Shown: piece after piece, positions 25,358 through 33,507 of the stretch
How positions within the stretch are numbered: position 1 is the stretch's first letter
Layout of the letters: each line of letters starts with the position of its first letter
Assembly (NCBI GenBank): GCA_016182965.1
Contig: JACPFM010000088.1
Coordinates: 1-57,757, forward strand
Source of the DNA: Deltaproteobacteria bacterium
GTDB lineage: Bacteria > Myxococcota_A > Polyangia > Polyangiales > JADJMO01
Length of the DNA: 57,757 nucleotides
Direction of reading: 5' to 3'
Notes under the pieces: model-generated
The model's database searches: none
What the model saw: the letters and a program-made list of their open reading frames with translations, nothing else
What the model was told of the DNA's origin: nothing
Translations under genes and position numbers: made by a program

Positions 25358-28300
25358 TCATGCCACCCGCGCCGCACCCTCGACGTCTGGCGTTCCCCGC
25401 ACGAGGTCGACCAGCTCGCTCAAGGACAACTTGCCGGCCGCCTCGGCGCCGTCGAGCAGACACTCGGCGAGCGCCCGCTTGCGCGCATGGAGCGCGACGA
25501 CCGACTCCTCGATCGTCTGGGCCGCCACCATGCGGACGACCGTCACGGGACGAAGCTGGCCGATGCGGTGCGCGCGATCGGTCGCCTGGTCCTCGACGGC
25601 GGGGTTCCACCACGGATCGAGGTGGAGCACGTAGTCGGCGGCGGTCAGGTTGAGCCCCGTGCCGCCCGCGCGGAGCGAGATGAGGAAGAGCGGCGCCTTG
25701 CCCGACTGGAAGGCCTGGACCAGGGCCGGGCGCTCGCTCGCCTTGGTCGAGCCGTCGAGGTAGAGGTAGTCGATGCCGCGCTCGTCGAGCGCCTCGCGCA
25801 CGATGGCGAGGTGGTCGACGAACTGGCTGAAGACGAGCCCGCGGTGGCCACCCTCGACGATCGCGTCGATGGCCTCGAGCGTGGCCTCGAGCTTCGCGGA
25901 GGGCACGTCGCCGTCGACGTGGGCGAGGCGAGGGTGGCACGCGAGGCGCCGCAGGCGCATCAGCTCGGCGAGCGCGCACACGCGACCTTTCGGGTCGTCG
26001 ACGAGCCCCACGAGCCGTGACAGCGCGACGCGACGCGCGGCCTCGTAGGTGGCCCGCTCGCGGGTGCCGAAGACGATGGAGCGCGTGAGCTCGGTGAGCT
26101 GCGGCAGCTCGGGCGCGACCGACTCCTTGGTGCGGCGGAGCAGGAACGGACGCACCAATCGCTGCAGCGCCTCGCGTGCGGGCGGGTCGTGCCGGCACTG
26201 GATCGGCTCGGCGAAGCGCGCGCGGAACGACTCCCAGGAGCCGAGCAGCCCGGGGCACGCGATGCCGGCGATGCTCCACAGCTCGCCGAGGTGGTTCTCG
26301 ATGGGCGTGCCGGTGAGGGCGAAGCACACGTCGCGGCGGAGCGCGCGCACGGCGCGCGCGCGCTGGGTGTTCGCGTTCTTGGCGGCTTGCGCCTCGTCGA
26401 CGATGAGCGTGGCGAAGGTCACGCGCTCGAATTTCTCGACGTCGCGCGCGACGAGATCGTAGGAGACGACGAGCACGTCGCCTTGGCGCAGCTTGCCGAG
26501 GACGGCGCTGCGCCCGGCGGAGCGGTAGTCGATCGGGCGGAGCCCGCGGCCGAACTGCTCGAGCTCGGAGAGCCAGTTGCCCACGACCGAGGTCGGCGCG
26601 ACGACGAGCGCGGGGCCCTCGGCGGCGCGCGCGAGCAGCAGCGCGATCGCCTGGACGGTCTTGCCGAGGCCCATGTCGTCGGCGAGGATGCCGCCCGCGC
26701 CCCACGAGGCGAGGCGGGCGAGCCACGCGAAGCCCTCGCGTTGGTAGGGCCGGAGCACCTCGGCCATCGGCGCGGGGACCTCGGGCTCGCTGCCGTCGCG
26801 CACGCGCTCGAGCACCCGTGCGAACGCGGCCGGCGCGTCGACCTGATGGGTGAGCGCGGCGAGCGCGGGCGCCGCGGTGAACGCGACCTCGAGCGCACCG
26901 TCGCGGCGAGCGCGGACGTGATCGGAGAGCGCGAGGAGGCGTGTGCGGAGATCGGCCTCGAGCTGGACCAGCTTCCCCGGCGCGACCTCGACGTAGCCCT
27001 GGCCGCGACGCGCGGCCTCGAGCAGCACCGCGAGCCCCACCTCGTGCTGATCGACGACGGCGTCGGCGCCGATGGAGAACCACTCGCCCTTCTGGCGGAT
27101 GGCGACGCGAAGCTCGCTCCCGAAGGAGCCGACGACCTGCACCGGCGGGGTCTTCCATTCGAGCACGACGCCTTCGACCGAGCGCAGCACGGCGAGCAAC
27201 GCGACGATGCGCTCGAAGTCGCGCACGCACTGCACCGGCTCGTCGCCGATGCGGGCGCGCACGTGCGGCGAGCCCTGGCCGGGTACGCGCACGTCGGCGC
27301 CGGGGAGCGCCCTCGCGCGGAGGGCGACGGAGAGCTCGGGCCAGCGCGCGCCGTCGAGCTGGACCACGATGCGGGTGTCGTGGGGGACGAGACGGCCGCC
27401 GAGATCGCCGAGCAGCTCGACCTCGGTGCCCCGCGCGATGCGCTCGAGGCGTGGGAGCACCGACGCGCGGGCCTCCGGCGGGAGCACGGCGCCGAAGTCG
27501 GCGATGGCGCGCAGCAGACCGTGCTCGCGATCGGAGAGCTCCGCGAACGTGAGGCTGCCGGCGTCGGGGTCGTGCACCAACGCGCAGCGCTCGTCGACGA
27601 CGTCGGCTGGAGAGAGCGCGCGGCCATCGAGCAGCAGCTCGAGCCGGACGCCGCCCTGCTCGGTGTCGTGCGCGCGAAGCAGCGGCCGCCCGACCACGAC
27701 GCTCACCGGCTGCGCGTCGTCGCCGAAGAGCACGCGCGGGTGACCGAGCAACGCGTAGAGCTGATCGATCACCGACGTGGGCGCGCCGTAGCCGCCCGGA
27801 CCGACGGCGCGCAGGGCGCGCGCGTCGTCGGGATCGGACGCGCTGTCGTCGAAGAGGCTCGCGCGCGGCGCCCACCGGATGCGACCGCGCGCGTCGCAGC
27901 CGTCGTGCACGCACGGCTCGATGCTCAGCGACCGCCGCGTCTTCCACAGGCGGAAGTGCAGGACGCCCTCGTCGTCGGAGTCGGCGTCGAGGACCTCGTC
28001 GAAGGCCGCGAGCGCGCGCACCCACGAAGGCCTGCCGGCGACGCGCACGAGCTCGTCGAACTGCGGGGACTCCGGCGAACGGAGATGGCGGCGCGCCGCG
28101 GCGACGACCGCAGGCACGAGCGCCGCGCGATCGCTCTTTCGCGCGTGGGGAACTTCGATGCGCGGCGAGCCGCCGGAGAGATCGATCGACGCGAGAGGGA
28201 CGGCCTTGCCGCCGGCGTCGGCCTCGGAGTAGACGAGGGTTCCGGGAGGGACGAAGCGGGTTTCGCCGGGGCCGTGCGTGCCGCGCGGGCGCGCCACCGC

Positions 28301-28921
28301 GACCTTGGGCGCGAGCGCTGCGAGCTGCGCGTCGACCCGGCCGAGCTCGGGTCGGAGCGGCCGTGCGTCGACGCTCGCCTGCGCCCGCGCCGCCTCGTCG
28401 GCCAGCTCGGCGAAGCGGATGCACTGCTGCAGGTACGCCCGCGCGCGCCGCTTGCCCTCGAGCACGTTGGGGTGGACGCGCTCCGCGCTCGCGAGGGCGA
28501 GCTCGCCGATCTGCTCGAAGCCGTGGTCGATGCGCAGCCGGCGCTCGAGGGCGGGGGCGCCGAGGACCCGGGTCTTGTCGTACAGCCGGTCGCCGAGGCC
28601 GAGCCCGCGAAGACGGGTGACCAGCTCGTCTTCCGGCGCGGCGCCGCCTTCGGCGCGGTCGAGGTACTTGTCGAGGTGATCTTCGAGCACCGAGGCGAGC
28701 TTGCGGAGCAGGCCCGCGTCGAACGTGCGCAGGGTGGCCGCGCCGGCGAAGTCGCCGACCGGCCGGTCGAGTGACGCGCCGAACGCTCGCTCGAACTGGC
28801 GGTACTGCCCCGAAGGGACGCCGCCCTCGAGCAGCACCTGGCGAAGCGCGAGGCGCCGCCAGCGTGCAGCGGAGCGCGAATCGAACGTGATGAGCATGGC
28901 GCGGAGGTTCGCGAACGGCAT
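25358..28921 (-). CDS. SNF2-family helicase-like ATPase (1187 aa)
   Basis: The frame is open far upstream, but coding character starts at MPFANLRAMLITFDSRSAAR (ATG 28921; ATG 28897 also possible). The first about 690 residues are family-specific, beginning with a helical domain. The ATPase follows: LRPYQREGFAWLARL, ILADDMGLGKTVQAI (Walker A, about residue 745), LIVDEAQAAKN (DEAQ box, about 840), TGTPIENHLGELWSI. In the second lobe come GLVFSQFVDHLAIVRE, ISLRAGGTGLNLTAADYVLH and WWNPAVEDQATDRAHRIGQ. Such proteins translocate on DNA without strand unwinding. Together with 22352-23476 and 23626-25100 it forms a three-gene module whose biological role is not known to me. A divergent Xre-RES pair begins 181 bp upstream. 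Confidence 0.88.
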   Translation of the reverse strand: MPFANLRAMLITFDSRSAARWRRLALRQVLLEGGVPSGQYRQFERAFGASLDRPVGDFAGAATLRTFDAGLLRKLASVLEDHLDKYLDRAEGGAAPEDELVTRLRGLGLGDRLYDKTRVLGAPALERRLRIDHGFEQIGELALASAERVHPNVLEGKRRARAYLQQCIRFAELADEAARAQASVDARPLRPELGRVDAQLAALAPKVAVARPRGTHGPGETRFVPPGTLVYSEADAGGKAVPLASIDLSGGSPRIEVPHARKSDRAALVPAVVAAARRHLRSPESPQFDELVRVAGRPSWVRALAAFDEVLDADSDDEGVLHFRLWKTRRSLSIEPCVHDGCDARGRIRWAPRASLFDDSASDPDDARALRAVGPGGYGAPTSVIDQLYALLGHPRVLFGDDAQPVSVVVGRPLLRAHDTEQGGVRLELLLDGRALSPADVVDERCALVHDPDAGSLTFAELSDREHGLLRAIADFGAVLPPEARASVLPRLERIARGTEVELLGDLGGRLVPHDTRIVVQLDGARWPELSVALRARALPGADVRVPGQGSPHVRARIGDEPVQCVRDFERIVALLAVLRSVEGVVLEWKTPPVQVVGSFGSELRVAIRQKGEWFSIGADAVVDQHEVGLAVLLEAARRGQGYVEVAPGKLVQLEADLRTRLLALSDHVRARRDGALEVAFTAAPALAALTHQVDAPAAFARVLERVRDGSEPEVPAPMAEVLRPYQREGFAWLARLASWGAGGILADDMGLGKTVQAIALLLARAAEGPALVVAPTSVVGNWLSELEQFGRGLRPIDYRSAGRSAVLGKLRQGDVLVVSYDLVARDVEKFERVTFATLIVDEAQAAKNANTQRARAVRALRRDVCFALTGTPIENHLGELWSIAGIACPGLLGSWESFRARFAEPIQCRHDPPAREALQRLVRPFLLRRTKESVAPELPQLTELTRSIVFGTRERATYEAARRVALSRLVGLVDDPKGRVCALAELMRLRRLACHPRLAHVDGDVPSAKLEATLEAIDAIVEGGHRGLVFSQFVDHLAIVREALDERGIDYLYLDGSTKASERPALVQAFQSGKAPLFLISLRAGGTGLNLTAADYVLHLDPWWNPAVEDQATDRAHRIGQLRPVTVVRMVAAQTIEESVVALHARKRALAECLLDGAEAAGKLSLSELVDLVRGTPDVEGAARVA

Positions 28922-29050
28922 GACGATGGTTCGATATCGCGTGTCGCCGAACCGAACAACGTGGCGACGGACAGAAAATGTCCGTGGGTATCCCGGGTGC
29001 CGGCGCGCCAGACCGAGCGAAGGGGGCGCGACCGAGCCCTTGGCGCAGTT

Positions 29051-29086
29051 GACGAAGTTGTCATGCGAGTTACCATCAACTTCGAC
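29051..29086. promoter_or_regulatory. Dyad before the Xre-RES operon, likely antitoxin operator
   Basis: GACGAAGTTG (29051-29060) and CAACTTCGAC (29077-29086) form a 10-bp inverted repeat with one mismatch and a 16-bp spacer. It lies 15 bp before the Xre antitoxin start. Antitoxins of this class bind palindromes over their own promoters, so autoregulation is likely. Confidence 0.5.
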
Positions 29087-29101
29087 GCCACGGAGGTGCC
29101 C

Positions 29102-29728
29102 ATGACGCCCGCGACCAAGCTGTGGAAGGCCTCGCTCGCCGAGCTCGGCGAGGTCACCTCCGATCCGCTTCGTGCGGCGTTCGTCGCCCGCGCGGTCGCG
29201 GCGCTCGCCGAGATGGCGCATCGTCTCGGCCCCGCCGAGCTCGCGGAGGCGACCGCGTCGGCGTCGAACGCGGCCGTGCTGCTCCGCGGCATGATGCAGC
29301 CGAGCGCCGCCGGGCTGTTCGTCGAGCACGATCCGCTCGCGAAGGCGCACGCGCGCGGCCTCGAGCGCCGCGACGCACTGCTCGCGAGCGAGGGCGGTGT
29401 GCTGACCGCCGATGCCGTCGCCAAGCGGCTGCGTATCAGCCGCCAGGCCGTCAACAAACGCCGTGACCTGCGCCAGCTCCTCGCGGTGCAGATCGGGCGC
29501 CGTGGCTACCTGTACCCCGCGTGGCAGTTCAGCGAGACCGGTACGCTCGACGGCTTCCCCGAGGTCCTCGCCGCGCTCGGTGACACGCCCGGGTTTGGCG
29601 CGATGCGGTTCTTCCTCGCCGGCGCCGATCGCCTCGGCGGGCGACGCCCGCTCGACGCGCTGCGGAAGGGCGATCTTTCGGGCGCGCTTCGAGCGGCGAA
29701 GACGTTCGGCGAGCACGGCGCGGTATGA
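29102..29728 (+). CDS. Xre/MbcA/ParS-type antitoxin
   Basis: A 208-residue antitoxin with ATG at 29102 preceded by GGAGG. The middle holds a helix-turn-helix (LTADAVAKRLRISRQAVNKR). The C-terminus has the toxin-binding domain of the Xre/MbcA/ParS family (EVLAALGDTPGFGAMRFFLA, GRRPLDALRKGDLSGALRAA). The N-terminal about 100 residues are an extra helical region. Its stop overlaps the ATG of the RES toxin by 4 bp (ATGA), which fixes the pair as an operon. It should neutralise the toxin by blocking its active site and repress the operon through the dyad at 29051-29086. Confidence 0.88.
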   Translation: MTPATKLWKASLAELGEVTSDPLRAAFVARAVAALAEMAHRLGPAELAEATASASNAAVLLRGMMQPSAAGLFVEHDPLAKAHARGLERRDALLASEGGVLTADAVAKRLRISRQAVNKRRDLRQLLAVQIGRRGYLYPAWQFSETGTLDGFPEVLAALGDTPGFGAMRFFLAGADRLGGRRPLDALRKGDLSGALRAAKTFGEHGAV

Positions 29729-30309
29729 GCCCCGGTCATCCGGAGCCGCCGCCCGATCTCGCTACGCGCCGGCTGCCGATCCGGCTCTTCTCGCGTCGGT
29801 GGGTTCGCGTGCATCGCCTCGCCCACGCTCCGCTGCACTTCGGCGCCACCGGCGACAATCGTTTCGACGCGCCCGCGGCGGAGTTCGGCGTGCTCTACGT
29901 GGGCGCCGACATCGAATGCGCGTTCATCGAGACGTTCGGGCACGCGACGGGCATCCGGCTCCTCGATCGGCGCGAGCTCCCGCTCCGGGGCCTCGCGCGG
30001 ATCTCGGCGACCAGGAGGCTCCGGCTCGTCGATCTTCGAAGCGACGGGCTCGCGCGTATCGGGGCCGACTCGGCGCTCACGGCGGGGCTCGACTACGATC
30101 TGGCGCATCGATGGGCGAAGGCGCTCCACGACCACCCGAGAGCCCCCGACGGAATCGCCTACCGCGCACGTCACGATCCCGCGCGCACCAGCGCGGCGAT
30201 CTTCGATCGGGCGCGCGTCGTCCTTCGCGTGCGGCGACTCGGCTCGATCGACGCCGATCCGACGCGGCTGGCAGGCCTCCTCGACCGGTACGACTTCGGC
30301 TTGATCTGA
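29725..30309 (+). CDS. RES-domain toxin
   Basis: A 194-residue RES-domain protein. Members of the Xre-RES (MbcTA-like) systems degrade NAD+ by phosphorolysis or hydrolysis and stop growth. The family's conserved residues can be placed: Arg31 (WVRVHRLAH), Tyr58 (FGVLYVGAD), Glu69 (CAFIETFGH) and Ser156 (ARTSAAIFDR). The length is typical. The start ATG overlaps the antitoxin stop (ATGA). Nothing suggests inactivation, so this appears to be the one intact toxin-antitoxin locus of the window. Confidence 0.9.
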   Translation: MSPGHPEPPPDLATRRLPIRLFSRRWVRVHRLAHAPLHFGATGDNRFDAPAAEFGVLYVGADIECAFIETFGHATGIRLLDRRELPLRGLARISATRRLRLVDLRSDGLARIGADSALTAGLDYDLAHRWAKALHDHPRAPDGIAYRARHDPARTSAAIFDRARVVLRVRRLGSIDADPTRLAGLLDRYDFGLI

Positions 30310-30521
30310 GCTGCTCGATCGCGGTCCATCCGAGAGCGGTGCGGCGGACGCGGTCTGCGTCGTCACCGCGGTCGAGGACGAGACGGCTTCGGCCGGGCAG
30401 TCGTGAGCAAGCCGGACGGTTGGCCCGTGTCAGGGACTGCCTGCCCGGGCGCGGTCGCCATACGCGAGCTGGGGCTCCAAGGTGACGCGCACGCCGGACG
30501 CGGAAGAGGCGGGCGCGTAGA

Positions 30522-30605
30522 CGCCGCGCGCTTCACCTGGCGATCACCACCGAAAACCGCACCGCGATCGCGTGTTGCAGCCCTCGGATCGTGCCCGCGC
30601 AACCA
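30522..30605. repeat. 84-bp dispersed repeat, copy B
   Basis: The second full copy of the repeat at 15958-16041 (51 of 58 core bases identical, same length). It lies about 210 bp after the RES toxin gene. GTTGC and GCAAC within the core (around 30573 and 30600) could pair. Apart from this and the hairpin at 30621-30650, the stretch 30310-30778 contains no gene. Confidence 0.55.
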
Positions 30606-30620
30606 AGAGCCGTACCACGT

Positions 30621-30650
30621 GACCCCCTTCTCGCGAGAGAGGGGGGGGGT
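30621..30650. terminator. Possible terminator hairpin with G-run
   Basis: GACCCCCTTCTC and GAGAGGGGGGGGGTC can pair around a GCGA loop, using one G-T pair. It lies between the convergent RES toxin gene and the minus-strand gene ending at 30779. The run of nine G (30641-30649) is a place where sequencing errors are likely. Confidence 0.35.
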
Positions 30651-30778
30651 CGTGCTTTGGGGGCCGCTCGACGCGAAACGACGTCCGACGACCTCCCGAG
30701 GCGCACAGGAGCCGCTGTCGCCGGAAGGCTCCGATGCGCCGGGATCGACACGGCCTGCTCGGCTTCCCTTCGCGATGC

Positions 30779-31060
30779 TCACCGCGTCGCGCGAGAGTGC
30801 GCCGCCCCAGGTCGGCAGACCGGTGCGCGCCACCAGCGAACGAAGCGCACGATCGCGATCAGCACGAGGATCAGCCCGGGCAACGGGCTCACCCAGCCGG
30901 CGCGCGCACGCCACGCGACCGAGCGGCAGTTGGCGTACTCGTACCAGTGACCGCTGCACACCGGCGTCATGAACGCGGCGAGGCTCCAGTGAAGGTACGT
31001 GTAGATCAGTCCGATGACGGTCAGCACGACACCGGCGGCGAGGAGATGGAGGATCTTCAC
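30779..31060 (-). CDS. Small membrane protein, possible immunity protein (93 aa)
   Basis: Two hydrophobic segments are clear: residues 4-20 (LHLLAAGVVLTVIGLIYTYL) and about 58-72 (LPGLILVLIAIVRFVRWW). The segment between contains CSGHWYEYANCRSVAW with two cysteines that could form a disulfide outside the cytoplasm. The ATG at 31060 overlaps the stop of the preceding gene by 4 bp. That gene looks like a secreted toxin or effector, so this protein is a good candidate for its membrane-bound immunity partner. The function is inferred from size, topology and coupling. Confidence 0.65.
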   Translation of the reverse strand: MKILHLLAAGVVLTVIGLIYTYLHWSLAAFMTPVCSGHWYEYANCRSVAWRARAGWVSPLPGLILVLIAIVRFVRWWRAPVCRPGAAHSRATR

Positions 31061-31824
31061 GGCACCCCCGCGTCAGCTTGCTTGTTCTGCTCGTGCGCGA
31101 AGGGATCGACGCCGTCGACGGCGCACTTCTTGACGACATCCACGACGACCGTGTGGCAGTCGTTGAACGGCGGCGCCCATCGCCCGGTCGGTTTGCCGTT
31201 CTCGAGCTCCCGGTTCACGCAGTCGACATCCACCTTGTCGAGCGGTTTACACGACGTCGGCTTCTCGCCCTTGTGATCGTTGATGGTCGTGGGCACACCC
31301 AGATAGCCTGAGGGCCCGTCCTTGTGGCCGGGAATGCCGCCTCCGGCGGGGCCCATCCCCGCTTCCTTCATGGGCGTCTTCAGCCACCAGTGCATGAGCC
31401 CCACCTTGCCATTTCCAGGCAGGTCGGCAGGTCGCTCGCAGAGCTCGACCTTGCCCTTCGGTGCCGCGGGCGGCGTCGCAGCGCTGCTGCCCGCGGTGTA
31501 ACGCTTCGACAGCTCGCGCTCGATGTTCGCGAGTAGCTCCTTGTCGGCCGTCGTCGCGGCGTTCGGGTACTTCGCCATCTGCAGCTGCAGTGCGCGCGCG
31601 TTTTTCTCGAGGAGCGGTGTCGACCACTGGCTGACGTCGACGCATGCAGCTGAGGACGCGGAAACGGTCGGCGGCGGCGGCATCGTCACCTTCGGCGCGG
31701 TCGTCGGCTGGGCATCGAGCTTCATCGCGGGCGTCTTCTTCTCGGCCGCCGTCGGAGGGGGCGACCCGGAGGCTGGCGTGAAGTACTTCGGCTTGCACTC
31801 GAGGGACGAAATCGGTTCGCTCAT
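31057..31824 (-). CDS. Putative secreted effector with Cys/His-containing C-terminal domain (255 aa)
   Basis: ATG at 31824 (MSEPISSLECKPKYFTPASG). There is no signal peptide. A Pro/Ala/Thr-rich linker (about residues 15-55) precedes a helical region and then a C-terminal domain of about 115 residues: LMHWWLKTPMKEAGMGPAGG, TTINDHKGEKPTSC, VDVDCVNRELENGKPTGRW, PPFNDCHTVVVDVVKKC. I recall this combination of HWWxKTPxxEAGMGP, CVN and NxCHxxVxDV at the ends of Rhs/DUF4150-type polymorphic toxins. The Cys in NDCHT could be catalytic. Coupling to a small membrane protein supports an effector/immunity pair of type VI or similar secretion. No secretion apparatus is in the window. Confidence 0.6.
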   Translation of the reverse strand: MSEPISSLECKPKYFTPASGSPPPTAAEKKTPAMKLDAQPTTAPKVTMPPPPTVSASSAACVDVSQWSTPLLEKNARALQLQMAKYPNAATTADKELLANIERELSKRYTAGSSAATPPAAPKGKVELCERPADLPGNGKVGLMHWWLKTPMKEAGMGPAGGGIPGHKDGPSGYLGVPTTINDHKGEKPTSCKPLDKVDVDCVNRELENGKPTGRWAPPFNDCHTVVVDVVKKCAVDGVDPFAHEQNKQADAGVP

Positions 31825-31961
31825 ACGAGCAGGTCGACAGGACCGGGCGTTCGGTTGCGTGGACGAGCGCCTTCGTCCGTTCCGGCGCCGTCGGCTTCCG
31901 GGACGATCCGCGCGTCGCAAGGCAGATCGCGTGGGAGGCGCCGGGTGCGCGTACGCTGACG

Positions 31962-33461
31962 GTGCTCATGGTGTCCGAGCCGCCGACGCTCGATGCGAAG
32001 ACGATGGCCGTCGCGGTCGATCGGTCCACGCCTTCGCCGCAAGGGGGCATGGGCTGCCTGATCGGCTTCTTGGTGCTGCTGGCGTTCGTCTTCGGCGCTT
32101 GGATCCCGCTCCGCGGCGCGCCCTTGCTTCCGGATGGCTTCATCTTCGGGAGCGTCGGCGCGATCGCGCTCACGTTGCTCGTGTGCATGCCGCTGGCGCG
32201 GGCGGCGGGTGGCGGATCGATCGGCCGCGCAATGCCGCCGCGGGAGGCCCTCGCGCATGCGACCGCCTTCGCGCTCTTCGGGATCGGTCTGGCGATCGGC
32301 GCCGAGTGGCTGCTTGCCCACCCGATCCTTCACGGGCGGTGGTCGCTCTGCATGGCGTGCAATTTGACGGGCGGGGGCTGGCAGGGCCTGCTGGCGATCA
32401 TCGCCCTCGCCGGGGGCCTCGGCGGCCCCGTCCTCGCCGCGTTCGCCGGCATCTTCTGGAAGCGCGGCGTGCCCGGGCGGGTCAACGTCATCGTCGCCCG
32501 CGCGCTCGCATGGAGCCTCGTGCTGGCGGTGGGGAGCGCAGTCGTCGCGGGCGCCGTCGCGGCGAGGCGAAAGCAAGGCGGCTTCCCTGAGTTCATTGCG
32601 TCGCTCGAGCTCGTCGCGGAGCTGCCTCCGCCGCCGCGTGCCTCCCATCCGCCGAGCCCCTCCGGGCCTGCCGCGAAGCCCGAGCCTCCACCGGTGGTCA
32701 CGCCGCCTTGGCGGCCCGCCGCCGACTCGAGCTACTACGCGCCCGTCGCAGGTCTTCCGGGCGCGACCGGGCTGCTCGTCGAACGTCAAAGTGTGTACCT
32801 GTCGCGGCCCCGCGGAGATGGGAGCGGCTCCACGGAGTTCTCCAGGCTCTCGAGCGGCGTCGAGACCAGCGAGAGGTGGACGGGTCCGCCCGGCCGGCTC
32901 TACGTGCACCGCGACGCCCGACACGACCTCTACTTCCTCTCCGCCGAGCACGCGCGATCGGGGCGCACCGACGGCGTCATCCCCTCGCGCATCGCCTTCC
33001 GCGCTTCCGACGGCGTGCAAGTCGAGGTCCGCGCCTCCGATCTCGCCGACGTCCTCGCACCGCCGCTTCTTTGGACTCTGGTCGCGGCGCTCGGCCTCCC
33101 GATCGCGCTCGCGCTGCTCCTGCGTCGTCCACCGATCGCGTCCCTTCGTCCTTTCCGCGAGCGTTGGTTCTCGGTGACCCGTGACGACGACGGCCTCGCC
33201 ACGCTGCCTTCGGGCGTGCGCGTCGACTGGCCGGAGAGCACCGCCTCGCCCGAGATCGTCGTGATCGTCGACGGGACGACGGCGGCGGATGGCTATCGGG
33301 GCCCCGTGCCCGACGCCGTGCAGGTCATCCCCTGCTCCCGCGAGACGCTGGAGGCGTCGATCGACATGGCCGAGGTTGCGCGCGCGATCTCGGCGATCGC
33401 GGTGCTGCTCGTCACGGGCGCGCCGCTTCTGTTGGTCGTCGCGCACGGGCTCGCGCCGTGA
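31962..33461 (+). CDS. Polytopic membrane protein of unknown function (499 aa)
   Basis: ATG at 31962 (ATG at 31968 is equally possible). Four hydrophobic segments occupy the first about 200 residues (GCLIGFLVLLAFVFGAWIPL, IFGSVGAIALTLLVCMPLA, ATAFALFGIGLAIGAEWLLA, then LAIIALAGGLGGPVLAAFAG). A Pro-rich linker follows (PPPPRASHPPSPSGP), then a soluble domain with strands (RLYVHRDARHDLYFLSAEHA), two closely spaced membrane segments near residues 365-385 and another at the C-terminus. No enzyme motif is evident. It diverges from the effector/immunity pair across 137 bp, but nothing shows that they act together. Confidence 0.7.
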   Translation: MLMVSEPPTLDAKTMAVAVDRSTPSPQGGMGCLIGFLVLLAFVFGAWIPLRGAPLLPDGFIFGSVGAIALTLLVCMPLARAAGGGSIGRAMPPREALAHATAFALFGIGLAIGAEWLLAHPILHGRWSLCMACNLTGGGWQGLLAIIALAGGLGGPVLAAFAGIFWKRGVPGRVNVIVARALAWSLVLAVGSAVVAGAVAARRKQGGFPEFIASLELVAELPPPPRASHPPSPSGPAAKPEPPPVVTPPWRPAADSSYYAPVAGLPGATGLLVERQSVYLSRPRGDGSGSTEFSRLSSGVETSERWTGPPGRLYVHRDARHDLYFLSAEHARSGRTDGVIPSRIAFRASDGVQVEVRASDLADVLAPPLLWTLVAALGLPIALALLLRRPPIASLRPFRERWFSVTRDDDGLATLPSGVRVDWPESTASPEIVVIVDGTTAADGYRGPVPDAVQVIPCSRETLEASIDMAEVARAISAIAVLLVTGAPLLLVVAHGLAP

Positions 33462-33475
33462 TCGACGAGAACGAC

Positions 33476-33501
33476 GGGGAGGGGCCCGGAAGCCCCTCCC
33501 C
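33476..33501. terminator. Bidirectional terminator hairpin
   Basis: A perfect 10-bp stem, GGGGAGGGGC and GCCCCTCCCC, with loop CCGGAA, placed exactly between the convergent genes ending at 33461 and 33508. There is no T-run, but position and stability favour a terminator for both. Confidence 0.55.
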
Positions 33502-33507
33502 GCGCGC

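Noticed and set aside
28961..29101. Upstream extension of the Xre antitoxin from 28961 or 29063
   Set aside because: ATG 29102 has a GGAGG site, and the upstream codons run through the operator-like dyad.
30641..30649. G-run as a G-quadruplex
   Set aside because: A single run of nine G with no further G-tracts of that kind nearby cannot form an ordinary four-tract quadruplex.
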